The position numbers and the translations under genes are program-made. From an uncultured Candidatus Nitrosopelagicus sp. (GTDB lineage Archaea > Thermoproteota > Nitrososphaeria > Nitrososphaerales > Nitrosopumilaceae), in assembly GCA_937896695.1 (NCBI GenBank), contig CALBOT010000055.1, forward strand, positions 1 to 27,151: 27,151 nt of DNA, written 5' to 3'. Below are positions 16,207 through 22,797 of the stretch, piece by piece; position 1 is the first letter of the stretch; each line of letters starts with the position of its first letter. Below the pieces are notes generated by a model that searched no databases, had not been told where the DNA came from, and saw only the letters and a program-made list of their open reading frames with translations.

Positions 16207-17343
16207 CTAGTCAGGATCTTCGTAATTTTCTTTTCTTTCACTAGTGTCTGATTTTGAATCCATTGGAACCATTTTTTCTTTGAGTCCTGTCATGACATCT
16301 TTGTATCCTTCTGCATATTCTAATTCGTCTGGAACAAGTGTTGCTGGATGAATGAATCCTTGACTTCTTATTGCTAATGCTTTCTTTGTTGCTTGTTCTC
16401 TTATGTAATCCCAGTCTGGTGTTGAAAATCCATCAAATGGTCCTGTAAACTTTCCATCATGCATGCTAAATACTAATGATTGCACAATTGGAATACAGAA
16501 ATTAATTGTTGCAGCAGAATTTAGTTTAACTGGCATTAAAGGCATGTTGTGACTTCCTCTTGTATTTCCTGCAACGTAATGTGGATTATTGAAAACACTT
16601 CCTGCTTCTTCTGTTGCTGGAAACATTTTTTGTGTTCTTACAATGCAAACTGGATCATCTTTACCAACATAAGTTCCTGCAATGTTGTGAAGTCTGTCTG
16701 TTGATGCATCCATTATTGGTTCTCCATCTTTTGTTGTAATTGATGAAATAACATATCTTCCTGGATACATTAAAGCAGCTTCTAAAACTGGTTTGTCTTG
16801 CCATAAAGATAATTTTGCAATCGTTGCTTCTTCAACATCCATTATGTGAAAGTCAACACCTTTTGCAAGTGATTTGTTTACAATTAATCCTGTATTGCTT
16901 AATGCATCCACAAACAATCTGTACATTGGATAGTTAAAACAACCTGGCTCTGTTTTGTCTGCTGCAAAAACGGTAAATGCTTCGTTAGCTCTCTCTTCGA
17001 ATTCCAACTCTGCTACTCCTGGTCCCATTCCTTTTACATTTCCTGAAAAAGAATCTTTCAACAAATCTTGGCCTGCTCCATACAGTCCTTCTTTTTTTGC
17101 AACTGCAGTACCTGCTTCAAACGCATCCCAAGCTAACTTGTGAATTTTTTCGTTATCTACTCCGTGTGTGTGACTCATAACAATGTGTACATCATCTCCA
17201 CAGTATCCGATATAATGATCAATCAATAGATCTGCTGAAGCGTTAACAGTATCTCTAACGGCCTGAATTAAATTGTCACTTGGTCTTGTATGTCCGCCAA
17301 TTCCTCCAACGTCTGCTTTGATTACTGATACTGTAATTTTCAT
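16207..17343 (-). CDS. Fructose-1,6-bisphosphate aldolase/phosphatase (bifunctional, type V)
   Basis: This 378-residue protein is the archaeal two-in-one enzyme that joins triose phosphates and removes the 1-phosphate to give fructose 6-phosphate, making gluconeogenesis one-way. Signatures are TVSVIKADVGGIGGHTRPSD at the start with metal ligands, GYCGDDVHIVMSHTHG at 47-61, MGPGVAELEFEER near 106, and GTYVGKDDP, whose Y225-x-x-K228 spacing matches the Schiff-base Tyr/Lys pair of the family. NTRGSHNMPLMPV and GPFDGFSTPDW complete it. In thaumarchaea it links the carbon-fixation cycle to sugar synthesis. The last 20 residues are charged and extend past the family core. A TATA box on the minus strand at 17367 is about 26 bases before the ATG. 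Confidence 0.95.
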   Translation of the reverse strand: MKITVSVIKADVGGIGGHTRPSDNLIQAVRDTVNASADLLIDHYIGYCGDDVHIVMSHTHGVDNEKIHKLAWDAFEAGTAVAKKEGLYGAGQDLLKDSFSGNVKGMGPGVAELEFEERANEAFTVFAADKTEPGCFNYPMYRLFVDALSNTGLIVNKSLAKGVDFHIMDVEEATIAKLSLWQDKPVLEAALMYPGRYVISSITTKDGEPIMDASTDRLHNIAGTYVGKDDPVCIVRTQKMFPATEEAGSVFNNPHYVAGNTRGSHNMPLMPVKLNSAATINFCIPIVQSLVFSMHDGKFTGPFDGFSTPDWDYIREQATKKALAIRSQGFIHPATLVPDELEYAEGYKDVMTGLKEKMVPMDSKSDTSERKENYEDPD

Positions 17344-17366
17344 ACTTACGATTTTTTCTTCTTTGA

Positions 17367-17372
17367 TTTATA
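17367..17372 (-). promoter_or_regulatory. TATA box for FBP aldolase/phosphatase
   Basis: TATAAA on the minus strand is centred about 26 bases before the ATG at 17343. The 137-base divergent region also holds a separate plus-strand TATA box for EF-1-alpha at 17452. Confidence 0.55.
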
Positions 17373-17451
17373 GTATATGATAAGACAAGAAATTTTTTGT
17401 GATCTAAAAATTTCAAAAAAATGCAGAAAAAAATGCAAAAAATCAAAATGA

Positions 17452-17458
17452 TTATAAA
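17452..17458 (+). promoter_or_regulatory. TATA box for the EF-1-alpha transcription unit
   Basis: TTATAAA lies about 26 bases before the ATG at 17481, with an A-rich stretch upstream that could act as the TFB-recognition element. This is the best TATA match in the window, as expected for a highly expressed gene, and it points to a leaderless start at 17481 rather than an earlier frame extension. Confidence 0.6.
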
Positions 17459-17480
17459 GCGGGTTAGATACAAATTTTCT

Positions 17481-18779
17481 ATGGCAGACAAACCACACCT
17501 TAACATGATTATCACAGGACACATTGATAATGGTAAATCCACAACAATGGGTCACTTCTTGATGGATCTTGGTGTAGTTGACCAAAGAACAATTGATGCT
17601 CATGCTGCTGAATCTGAGAAAACTGGAAAGGGTGATACTTTCAAGTACGCTTGGGTTATGGATAACATCAAAGACGAAAGAGAAAGAGGTATCACTATTG
17701 ACCTTGCTTTCCAAAAATTCGAAACCCCAAAATTCAATTATACATTAATCGATGCTCCTGGACACAGAGACTTTATCAAAAACATGATTACTGGTGCTTC
17801 AGAAGCAGATTGTGCAGTACTTGTACTTTCTGCAAAACCTGGTGAAACAGATACTGCAATTGCACCTGGTGGACAAGCACGTGAACATGCATTCTTACTA
17901 AAAACTCTTGGAGTTGCTCAAATCATTGTTGCAGTAAACAAAATGGATGATAGCAATTTCTCTGAAGAGGCTTACAATACTGCAGTAGAGAAAGGTAAAG
18001 GATTAATCAAATCATGTGGTTACAAAGCAGATGAAGTACCATTCATCCCAGTTTCTGGATGGAAAGGTGATAATTTAGTTAAAAAATCTGAGAACATGGG
18101 CTGGTATTCCGGTAAAACTCTCTTAGAAGCATTTGATGATTTCAAAGCACCTGAAAAACCAACAGGTAAACCACTAAGACTCCCAATTCAAGATGTTTAT
18201 TCAATCACTGGTGTAGGAACCGTTCCAGTAGGACGTGTTGAGACTGGTGAAATGAAACCAGGACAAAAAATCGTTGTAATGCCATCAGGCGCACAAGGTG
18301 AGATTAAATCTATTGAATCCCATCATGCAGAACTTCCAAGTGCTGAAGCAGGTGATAACATTGGTTTCAACTTGAGAGGTATTGAAAAGAAAGATATCAA
18401 ACGTGGAGATGTATTAGGAACTCCTGACGCCCCACCAGCAGTAGCAAAAGAATTCAAAGCACAAATTATCGTTATTCATCATCCAACTGCAATTGCACCA
18501 GGTTACACTCCTGTAATGCATGCTCACACAGCACAAGTTGCAGCAACAATTACCGAGTTCTTGGGAAAGATTAACCCACAAACAGGTGCAATGGATGAAG
18601 AAAATCCAAAATTCCTCAAAGTTGGAGATTCTGCAATTGTTAAGATTAGACCTGTAAGACCAACACCAATTGAAACTTTCCAAGAGTTCCCTGAAATGGG
18701 TAGATTTGCATTAAGAGACATGGGTGCAACAATTGCAGCCGGTGTTGTAAAAGAAATTACAGAATCACACACACCTTAG
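17481..18779 (+). CDS. tuf: Elongation factor 1-alpha (aEF1A)
   Basis: From ATG 17481 this is 432 residues. It delivers aminoacyl-tRNA to the ribosome with GTP. G1 is GHIDNGKSTTMG, where most archaea have GHVDHGKST, so the usual His is Asn. The effector region has DERERGITIDLAFQ, G3 is DAPGHRDF, G4 is NKMD, and the SGWKGDN segment follows. Domains 2 and 3 show DVYSITGVGTVPVGRVETGEM and a final RFALRDMGATIAAGVVKEI. The frame extends upstream to 17421, but the added residues are Lys-rich and unlike the family start MADKPHLN. A TATA box 26 bases upstream supports a leaderless 17481 start. It leads S10 and RpoP. Confidence 0.96.
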   Translation: MADKPHLNMIITGHIDNGKSTTMGHFLMDLGVVDQRTIDAHAAESEKTGKGDTFKYAWVMDNIKDERERGITIDLAFQKFETPKFNYTLIDAPGHRDFIKNMITGASEADCAVLVLSAKPGETDTAIAPGGQAREHAFLLKTLGVAQIIVAVNKMDDSNFSEEAYNTAVEKGKGLIKSCGYKADEVPFIPVSGWKGDNLVKKSENMGWYSGKTLLEAFDDFKAPEKPTGKPLRLPIQDVYSITGVGTVPVGRVETGEMKPGQKIVVMPSGAQGEIKSIESHHAELPSAEAGDNIGFNLRGIEKKDIKRGDVLGTPDAPPAVAKEFKAQIIVIHHPTAIAPGYTPVMHAHTAQVAATITEFLGKINPQTGAMDEENPKFLKVGDSAIVKIRPVRPTPIETFQEFPEMGRFALRDMGATIAAGVVKEITESHTP

Positions 18780-18792
18780 AGAACGAGTCATT

Positions 18793-19101
18793 ATGGCTCA
18801 AAACGCTCGCATTAAATTAACTAGTACAAGTCTTTTGAAGCTTGGTGGTGTCTGTGATGAAATTATGGGCATTGGTAAAAAAACTGGTGTTAAAGTAAAA
18901 GGTCCAACCCCACTTCCTGTCAAACGTCTTAACGTTGTCACTCGTAAATCTCCATGTGGAAGTGGAACTGAAACATATGAAAAATGGGAAATGCGTATGC
19001 ATAGAAGAATTATTGATCTTAATGCTGATGATAAGGCAATTAGACAGTTAATGCGTCTAAAAATCCCTGATGACGTCTACATTGAGTTATCTTTAAAATA
19101 A
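18793..19101 (+). CDS. rps10: Ribosomal protein S10 (uS10)
   Basis: This 102-residue protein is small-subunit protein uS10, which contacts the 30S head. Typical segments are ARIKLTSTSLLKLGGVCDEI, GVKVKGPTPLPVKRLNVVTRK and the conserved loop SPCGSGTETYEKWEMRMHRR, ending with LMRLKIPDDVYIELSLK. It lies 13 bases after EF-1-alpha, the usual archaeal order, so the two share a transcript. No Shine-Dalgarno motif is clear between them; the GAGAACGAG stretch just before the ATG is the best candidate. Confidence 0.96.
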   Translation: MAQNARIKLTSTSLLKLGGVCDEIMGIGKKTGVKVKGPTPLPVKRLNVVTRKSPCGSGTETYEKWEMRMHRRIIDLNADDKAIRQLMRLKIPDDVYIELSLK

Positions 19102-19137
19102 CTTAGCCTTTTATTATGGAGTCTGTGATTAGCAACT

Positions 19138-19326
19138 ATGTCTGAAGAGAATTTTGAAGAATCATTTTCTCAAGAAAAATTTGATGTATTTTACAAATGT
19201 ATGAGATGTGGTCATGAAACTGCATTGGAAGAACTAGTAAGACTTCCTGAAATCAAATGCATCTGTGGTTTTAGAGTATTTACCAAGAAAAGACCTGGTT
19301 TGGTAAAAAACGTAAACGCTATCTAG
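19138..19326 (+). CDS. rpoP: RNA polymerase subunit P (Rpb12-like zinc ribbon)
   Basis: This 62-residue protein has an acidic start (SEENFEESF) followed by the Rpb12/RpoP zinc ribbon YKCMRCGHETALEEL and EIKCICGFRVFTKKRPGLVK. The second pair is C-x-C rather than the usual C-x2-C. The GFRVFTKKRP ending matches GYRILYKVRP in other archaea. It anchors the Rpb3/Rpb10/Rpb12-like assembly platform of the archaeal polymerase. It lies 36 bases after S10. Its stop codon TAG overlaps the stop codon of the convergent zinc-finger gene through CTAG, which is its own reverse complement. Confidence 0.88.
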   Translation: MSEENFEESFSQEKFDVFYKCMRCGHETALEELVRLPEIKCICGFRVFTKKRPGLVKNVNAI

Positions 19327-19523
19327 ATTCTATCCTTTTTGTAACTGTGCTTTCTTTGTAAATGAGTTCTCATATCTTCCATATTGGAAAAATTTTCTCC
19401 ACATTCTTTACAATCATAAGGTAAATCTTTGAAATGTGTAATCTGAAGATGTTGCATTAATTCTTCTTGACTCTTAAATTTTAGATCACATCTATCACAT
19501 GGAATTTTTGTAAAAAATTTCAT
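19323..19523 (-). CDS. Two-finger C2H2 zinc-finger protein
   Basis: This 66-residue protein has two classical C2H2 fingers, C-x2-C-x12-H-x4-H: CDRCDLKFKSQEELMQHLQ with its final His after ITH, and CKECGENFSNMEDMRTHLQ with its final His after RKH, separated by a short linker FKDLPYD. Hydrophobic positions (Phe and Leu) fit the TFIIIA fold. It probably binds nucleic acid or protein; the target is unknown. It lies immediately after the three-ribbon gene at 19525 (1-base gap), so the two form an operon. Its 3' end overlaps rpoP by four bases. Confidence 0.85.
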   Translation of the reverse strand: MKFFTKIPCDRCDLKFKSQEELMQHLQITHFKDLPYDCKECGENFSNMEDMRTHLQRKHSYKKDRI

Positions 19524-19524
19524 C

Positions 19525-19935
19525 TCAGCTATTTTTTGCTTTTTGTTCGTCCCAACATCTTCTGCATAGCTGACCTTTGATTTTCCATTCTGGTTTTGGG
19601 TTATATCTGATGAATCCCATTTTTTTATTGCATATCACACAAAATTCTTTTTTTGTTTTAAAATCACCTTCTTTTTTATCAAAACAATCTTTACAAAGTA
19701 ATCCTTTCATATCCCATTGCCATCTAGGCTCCCACAAATCTGTAATCTTTCTTTGAATTCCACATGTGACACATTTTGCTTTGATGTTTGAATCATAAGA
19801 TTCCTTCATCTTATCCATATAGCAATCTCCACAAAGTGGTGATTCTACATACCATTCTTTTTTTGCCTTGTGTTTATGTTTGGTTTCTTTTTTACAAACG
19901 GTACAAATTGCTGGTTTTTTACTAAACAATCCCAT
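19525..19935 (-). CDS. Triple zinc-ribbon protein with MGLFSKK start
   Basis: This 136-residue protein starts MGLFSKKPAICTVCKKETKH and has three copies of a CxxC...CxxC unit. The pairs are CTVC and CGDC, CVTC and CKDC, and CVIC and CRRC. Each unit has a Trp or Tyr before the second pair (KEWYVESPLCGDC, RWQWDMKGLLCKDC, PEWKIKGQLCRRC), showing internal triplication. Function is unknown; nucleic-acid binding or protein scaffolding is likely. It shares the MGLF(G/S)KK N-terminus with the proteins at 21886 and 25946. A TATA-like TATAATTTAA is centred about 28 bases before the ATG at 19935. Confidence 0.8.
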   Translation of the reverse strand: MGLFSKKPAICTVCKKETKHKHKAKKEWYVESPLCGDCYMDKMKESYDSNIKAKCVTCGIQRKITDLWEPRWQWDMKGLLCKDCFDKKEGDFKTKKEFCVICNKKMGFIRYNPKPEWKIKGQLCRRCWDEQKAKNS

Positions 19936-19994
19936 ACTGAATGGTAAAATGGAGATCTAATTAAATTATAAAATTAGAAAAAGAATTTTTTGAT

Positions 19995-20120
19995 TTAGAG
20001 TTCTGATAGTAGTTTCTCTAAACCTTGACTAGAATTTAGCATGCCTTTTTTCTTGGCAATTTCTTCGATCTTTTTGTATTGCTCATTAGTAAAGCATACT
20101 GGCATTGAACGTTTTTCCAT
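19995..20120 (-). CDS. 41-residue ribbon-helix-helix-like protein
   Basis: The frame ATG 20120 to TAA 19995 encodes 41 residues that look like a minimal ribbon-helix-helix (RHH/CopG-type) domain. It has a basic strand RSMPVCFTNEQ, then helix YKKIEEIAKKKG, turn MLNSS and helix QGLEKLLSEL. The Asn-Ser-Ser turn and the spaced hydrophobic residues fit RHH dimers, which bind DNA as dimers. The gene is too short for a length-based ORF screen. A TTTAAA element at 20145-20150 is centred about 27 bases before the ATG on the minus strand, as for a leaderless mRNA. It lies between the LOG-like gene (divergent) and the triple zinc-ribbon gene. Confidence 0.72.
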   Translation of the reverse strand: MEKRSMPVCFTNEQYKKIEEIAKKKGMLNSSQGLEKLLSEL

Positions 20121-20144
20121 ACTCAAATTGATTTTTCTTTTTGT

Positions 20145-20150
20145 TTTAAA
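20145..20150 (-). promoter_or_regulatory. TATA-like element for the 41-residue RHH gene
   Basis: TTTAAA on the minus strand is centred about 27 bases before the ATG at 20120. A different TATA-like element at 20170 serves the divergent gene. Confidence 0.45.
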
Positions 20151-20169
20151 CCTTACCTTCTTTTCTCAA

Positions 20170-20178
20170 TTATATTAT
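20170..20178 (+). promoter_or_regulatory. TATA box for the TIGR00725/LOG-like gene
   Basis: TTATATTAT is centred about 26 bases before the ATG at 20199, which supports this start over the GTG at 20181. Confidence 0.5.
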
Positions 20179-20198
20179 GCGTGTGTTATTCTCTCTGT

Positions 20199-20708
20199 AT
20201 GGCAAAAATGCGTCAGATCTTAGTAATAGGAAATAATGATAATGGTTGTACTCCTGAACTTGAAAAACTTGCATATGATACAGGAAAACAAATTGCGCAA
20301 TCTAATTCTGTATTGATTACTGGTGGTCTGGGTGGTGTTATGAAAGCTGCATCCCATGGAGCAAAAGATGGTGGCGGTTTGACAATTGGAATTATTCCTC
20401 AAGATGATTCTTCTCTTGCAAATGAATTTTGTGATATAGTAATTCCTTCTGGTATGGGATTATCTAGAGACTTTCTAAATGCATTATCTGCAGATGGTGT
20501 AATAGTTGTCGGTGGTGGCTCAGGTACTTTATCTGAAATATGTGCTGCGTACATGTACAAAAAACCAATTGCAACTCTAAAAAATTCTGGTGGCATGGCC
20601 ACAAAGTATTCTGATCAATTTTTAGATCATAGAGAAAATGTGAAAATTGTTGGATTTGATTCTTCAAAAGAAGCTGTTGATTATATTTTAGAACAGCTTA
20701 ACTCATAG
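20199..20708 (+). CDS. TIGR00725-family (LOG/lysine decarboxylase-like) Rossmann protein
   Basis: From ATG 20199 this is 169 residues. It has the fold and signatures of TIGR00725/LOG-type nucleotide-binding proteins: QILVIGNNDNG at the start, VLITGGLGGVMKAASHGAKD, IGIIPQDD, and the GGGSGTLSEICAAYMYKKP stretch near 105-125, followed by IATLKNSGG. The canonical LOG motif PGGxGTxxE appears as GGGSGTLSE. LOG relatives release free cytokinin-like bases from nucleotides, and TIGR00725 proteins are poorly characterised, possibly in nucleotide or DprA-like metabolism. The GTG at 20181 adds six unlike residues, so I preferred the ATG. The 3' end overlaps the convergent hydroxyacyl-CoA dehydrogenase gene by 11 bases. 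Confidence 0.8.
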   Translation: MAKMRQILVIGNNDNGCTPELEKLAYDTGKQIAQSNSVLITGGLGGVMKAASHGAKDGGGLTIGIIPQDDSSLANEFCDIVIPSGMGLSRDFLNALSADGVIVVGGGSGTLSEICAAYMYKKPIATLKNSGGMATKYSDQFLDHRENVKIVGFDSSKEAVDYILEQLNS

Positions 20709-21837
20709 ATTCTAGCAGTGGGTCAGGCTTGTAAAACTCACCATGTTCTTCTGCCAATTTGTTTAATTCATCGACAATATTTTTAATTCCAATTTCTTTT
20801 GCTGTTTCAAATAGTGGTTTTCTTAAACCCAATCCAAGCTTACATGCTTTTTCAATTTCTTCAATATCGCTTGCACCATTTGTAATTAACCATGCAGCAT
20901 TATTCAGTATGTTTGCAACAAGTTGAATAGGATTGCATTTTTTTGCTAATTCTTCAGATAGTTCCACTCTTTCGTATTTGTCATCTGAATATTTGTAATA
21001 ACCTTCTCCAGATTTTTGACCCAACTTTTTTTCATCAAACATTTTTTCAACTGTACTGTGTGGGTTGATTACTTTTTTATCTCGTAGATGCATTTCTACA
21101 GTTGCTTTGTGAATTACATCCATTCCTGTAAAATCGGCTAACTCAAAAATGCCCATTGGAAATCCAAGCTTGAATTTAACTGCAGAATCTATCTCTTCTA
21201 ATGTTGCACCTGTTCTATCTTGTAGATAACATGCTTCGTGTACCATTGGAATGAATAATCTGTTTATGATAAATCCTGGTACATCTTTTCTACAAAGTAC
21301 TGCTTGTTTATTCACTGATTTTACAAACTCTTGAGTCATTTCAGTAATCTCATCAGAAGTTTTCTCTCCTGGAATTACTTCAACAAGTTTCATTAGTTGT
21401 GGTGGATTGAAAAAATGAATCCCTATAAATTTCTCTGGGCGTGATGTCGTATTTGCAATTTCTGTAATTGGTAGTGTACTGGTATTTGATGCAAAGACTA
21501 CTTCTGGCTTTGCAGCTTTATCCAATTCTGCATAAACTTGTTTTTTTAGATCCATTATTTCTGGAACTACCTCAATTACTAACTCGGCATCTTTTACAGC
21601 ATCATTTAAATCAACAATAGGTGTAATTCTTGAATAAATTGCATCTCCTTCTTCTTTTGAAATTTTCTCTTTTGTAACAAGTTTATCTAAACTCCATTTG
21701 ATTTTCTCCATGGCTTTGTCAAGAAATTCTTGTTTTATGTCACGTAATACTACATTATATCCTGCAGTTGCTGAAACCTGGGCAATTCCATGTCCCATTA
21801 CTCCTGAACCTAAAACTGTGATATTTTTTACTGACAC
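20698..21837 (-). CDS. 3-hydroxyacyl-CoA (3-hydroxybutyryl-CoA) dehydrogenase
   Basis: From GTG 21837 this is 379 residues, beginning MSVKNITVLGSGVMGHGIAQ. The NAD-binding GSGVMGHG is followed by GYNVVLRDIKQEFLDKAMEK, then SNTSTLPITEIAN, RPEKFIGIHFFNPPQLMKLV with the catalytic His, and CRKDVPGFIINRLF with the C-terminal domain signature. It oxidises (S)-3-hydroxybutyryl-CoA to acetoacetyl-CoA, the late step of the 3-hydroxypropionate/4-hydroxybutyrate cycle in thaumarchaea, and could also act on other 3-hydroxyacyl-CoAs. The ATG at 21858 lies inside the TATA element and would add seven unlike residues, so I rejected it. The TATA element also faces the divergent zinc-finger gene. Confidence 0.9.
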   Translation of the reverse strand: MSVKNITVLGSGVMGHGIAQVSATAGYNVVLRDIKQEFLDKAMEKIKWSLDKLVTKEKISKEEGDAIYSRITPIVDLNDAVKDAELVIEVVPEIMDLKKQVYAELDKAAKPEVVFASNTSTLPITEIANTTSRPEKFIGIHFFNPPQLMKLVEVIPGEKTSDEITEMTQEFVKSVNKQAVLCRKDVPGFIINRLFIPMVHEACYLQDRTGATLEEIDSAVKFKLGFPMGIFELADFTGMDVIHKATVEMHLRDKKVINPHSTVEKMFDEKKLGQKSGEGYYKYSDDKYERVELSEELAKKCNPIQLVANILNNAAWLITNGASDIEEIEKACKLGLGLRKPLFETAKEIGIKNIVDELNKLAEEHGEFYKPDPLLESMS

Positions 21838-21857
21838 GAACCATCTTTGAAAAACCA

Positions 21858-21863
21858 TTATAT
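21858..21863. promoter_or_regulatory. Shared divergent TATA element (hydroxyacyl-CoA dehydrogenase / zinc finger)
   Basis: TTATAT on the plus strand reads ATATAA on the minus strand. It is centred at about 21860.5, roughly 25 bases before the ATG at 21886 and roughly 24 before the GTG at 21837. No other TATA-like element lies in the 48 bases between the starts. Both genes are therefore predicted to be leaderless from one element. Confidence 0.55.
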
Positions 21864-21885
21864 CAATCCTAGTTTGAAATACTAC

Positions 21886-22068
21886 ATGGGATTATTTGGT
21901 AAAAAGAAAGAAGATAAGAAAAAAAATACCAAATGTAAGGAATGTGGTTTAGAATTACATCAACCAGAAAGACTAGAAAGACACATGAAAAAAGCACATG
22001 GAAATGTCCCTGAGAAAAAACCTGAATTTAGCACCAAGGGCGGTGTTGAACAAGGCGGCATGTGGTAA
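21886..22068 (+). CDS. Single C2H2 zinc-finger protein with MGLFGKK start
   Basis: This 60-residue protein starts MGLFGKKKEDKKKN and has one classical finger, C-x2-C-x12-H-x4-H (CKECGLELHQPERLERHMKK then AH). The tail is Pro- and Gly-rich, ending GGVEQGGMW. A frame extension to 21847 is possible but adds unlike residues and passes through the TATA element. Its N-terminal heptad is shared with the proteins at 19525 and 25131. It overlaps or nearly touches the next gene. Role unknown; nucleic-acid or protein binding is inferred. Confidence 0.78.
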   Translation: MGLFGKKKEDKKKNTKCKECGLELHQPERLERHMKKAHGNVPEKKPEFSTKGGVEQGGMW

Positions 22069-22076
22069 AATTATTA

Positions 22077-22385
22077 ATGCAAAATTTTTATGATTATACA
22101 TTGGAGTTATCTGACGGTCAAAAATATGCAATAGTTTTTTTGGGTTCATTGGCAGTTGCAGGTATTGTTCTAGGCACGCTAGTTTTCCCATTTTGGAATT
22201 TTATTCGTGAAGATATTACTGAAGAAGTTGAAATATTCAGCTCGGCAGATGGTAATTGCTATGTTGATACTATTGATGGCATTCCAAAAACAATTGAGAA
22301 TTGTAATCTTGAAAAAGGAACTCCTGTCACTATTACATATGGACATGGATTACCTTGGGCAAAAATTGTAAAGCCTGGAGAATGA
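22077..22385 (+). CDS. Small single-helix membrane protein of unknown function
   Basis: From ATG 22077 this is 102 residues. The N-terminal part has YDYTLELSDGQKYA, then one strong hydrophobic segment, AIVFLGSLAVAGIVLGTLVF, about residues 18-37. An acidic, soluble part with two Cys residues follows (GNCYVDTIDG and IENCNLEKG), which could form a disulfide if outside the cell. I recognise no family. A GTG at 22062 would overlap the zinc-finger gene. The HIT gene starts two bases after its stop, so all three genes are probably one transcript. Confidence 0.65.
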   Translation: MQNFYDYTLELSDGQKYAIVFLGSLAVAGIVLGTLVFPFWNFIREDITEEVEIFSSADGNCYVDTIDGIPKTIENCNLEKGTPVTITYGHGLPWAKIVKPGE

Positions 22386-22386
22386 A

Positions 22387-22797
22387 ATGGATTGTATTTT
22401 CTGTAAAATAGTATCAAAAGAAATTCCAACAAAAATTCTGTATGAGGATGAATATACAATTGCTTTCCTTGATGCATTTCCTATTGCAAAAGGGCATACG
22501 TTGGTAATTCCAAAACAACATTATGCAAAAATTCAAGATTTATCGTCTGAAATAAATGAAAAATTGTTTAACACTGTGCATAAACTGATTCCTAAAGTTG
22601 ATTCACTTCAAGGCTCAACTCTTGTGGCAATCCATAATGGAAAGGATAGTGGTCAGGAAATACCTCATGTTCATGTTCATTTGATACCTAGAAGCAAAAA
22701 TGATTCTGCAGGCCCTGTACATTCTATGTTTAAAGATAAAATCGAATTATCTGATTCTGAGACTGATTCTTTGTATGACCAGTTGAAAATTGTCTAA
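22387..22797 (+). CDS. HIT-family nucleotide hydrolase
   Basis: This 136-residue protein has the complete HIT layout. It starts DCIFCKIVSKEIPTKILYED with Cys pairs as in zinc-binding HIT proteins, continues with FPIAKGHTLVIPKQHY, and ends with the catalytic IPHVHVHLIPR (HxHxHxx). HIT proteins hydrolyse or transfer nucleoside phosphates, often AMP conjugates such as adenosine-5'-phosphosulfate or AMP-lysine. The substrate here is not known. The stop CTAA also contains the stop of the convergent DnaJ-Fer gene. Confidence 0.92.
   Translation: MDCIFCKIVSKEIPTKILYEDEYTIAFLDAFPIAKGHTLVIPKQHYAKIQDLSSEINEKLFNTVHKLIPKVDSLQGSTLVAIHNGKDSGQEIPHVHVHLIPRSKNDSAGPVHSMFKDKIELSDSETDSLYDQLKIV

Noticed and set aside
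17401..17450. A-rich direct repeat (ATGCAAAAAA-like) before EF-1-alpha
   Set aside because: It is a simple A-rich stretch, with only two partial copies; more likely promoter background than a repeat element.
17421..17480. N-terminal extension of EF-1-alpha to an upstream start
   Set aside because: The added residues are Lys-rich and unlike the conserved family start, and a TATA box sits 26 bases before the ATG at 17481.
18414..18772. Two antisense frames over EF-1-alpha
   Set aside because: They run opposite to a well-identified gene, are rich in Cys, Trp and Ser without any motif, and are codon shadows.
20181..20198. GTG start for the LOG-like gene
   Set aside because: The TATA box at 20170 is too close to it, and the ATG at 20199 gives the expected protein start.
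21838..21858. ATG start for the hydroxyacyl-CoA dehydrogenase
   Set aside because: It lies in the TATA element and adds seven residues before the conserved NITVLGSG start.
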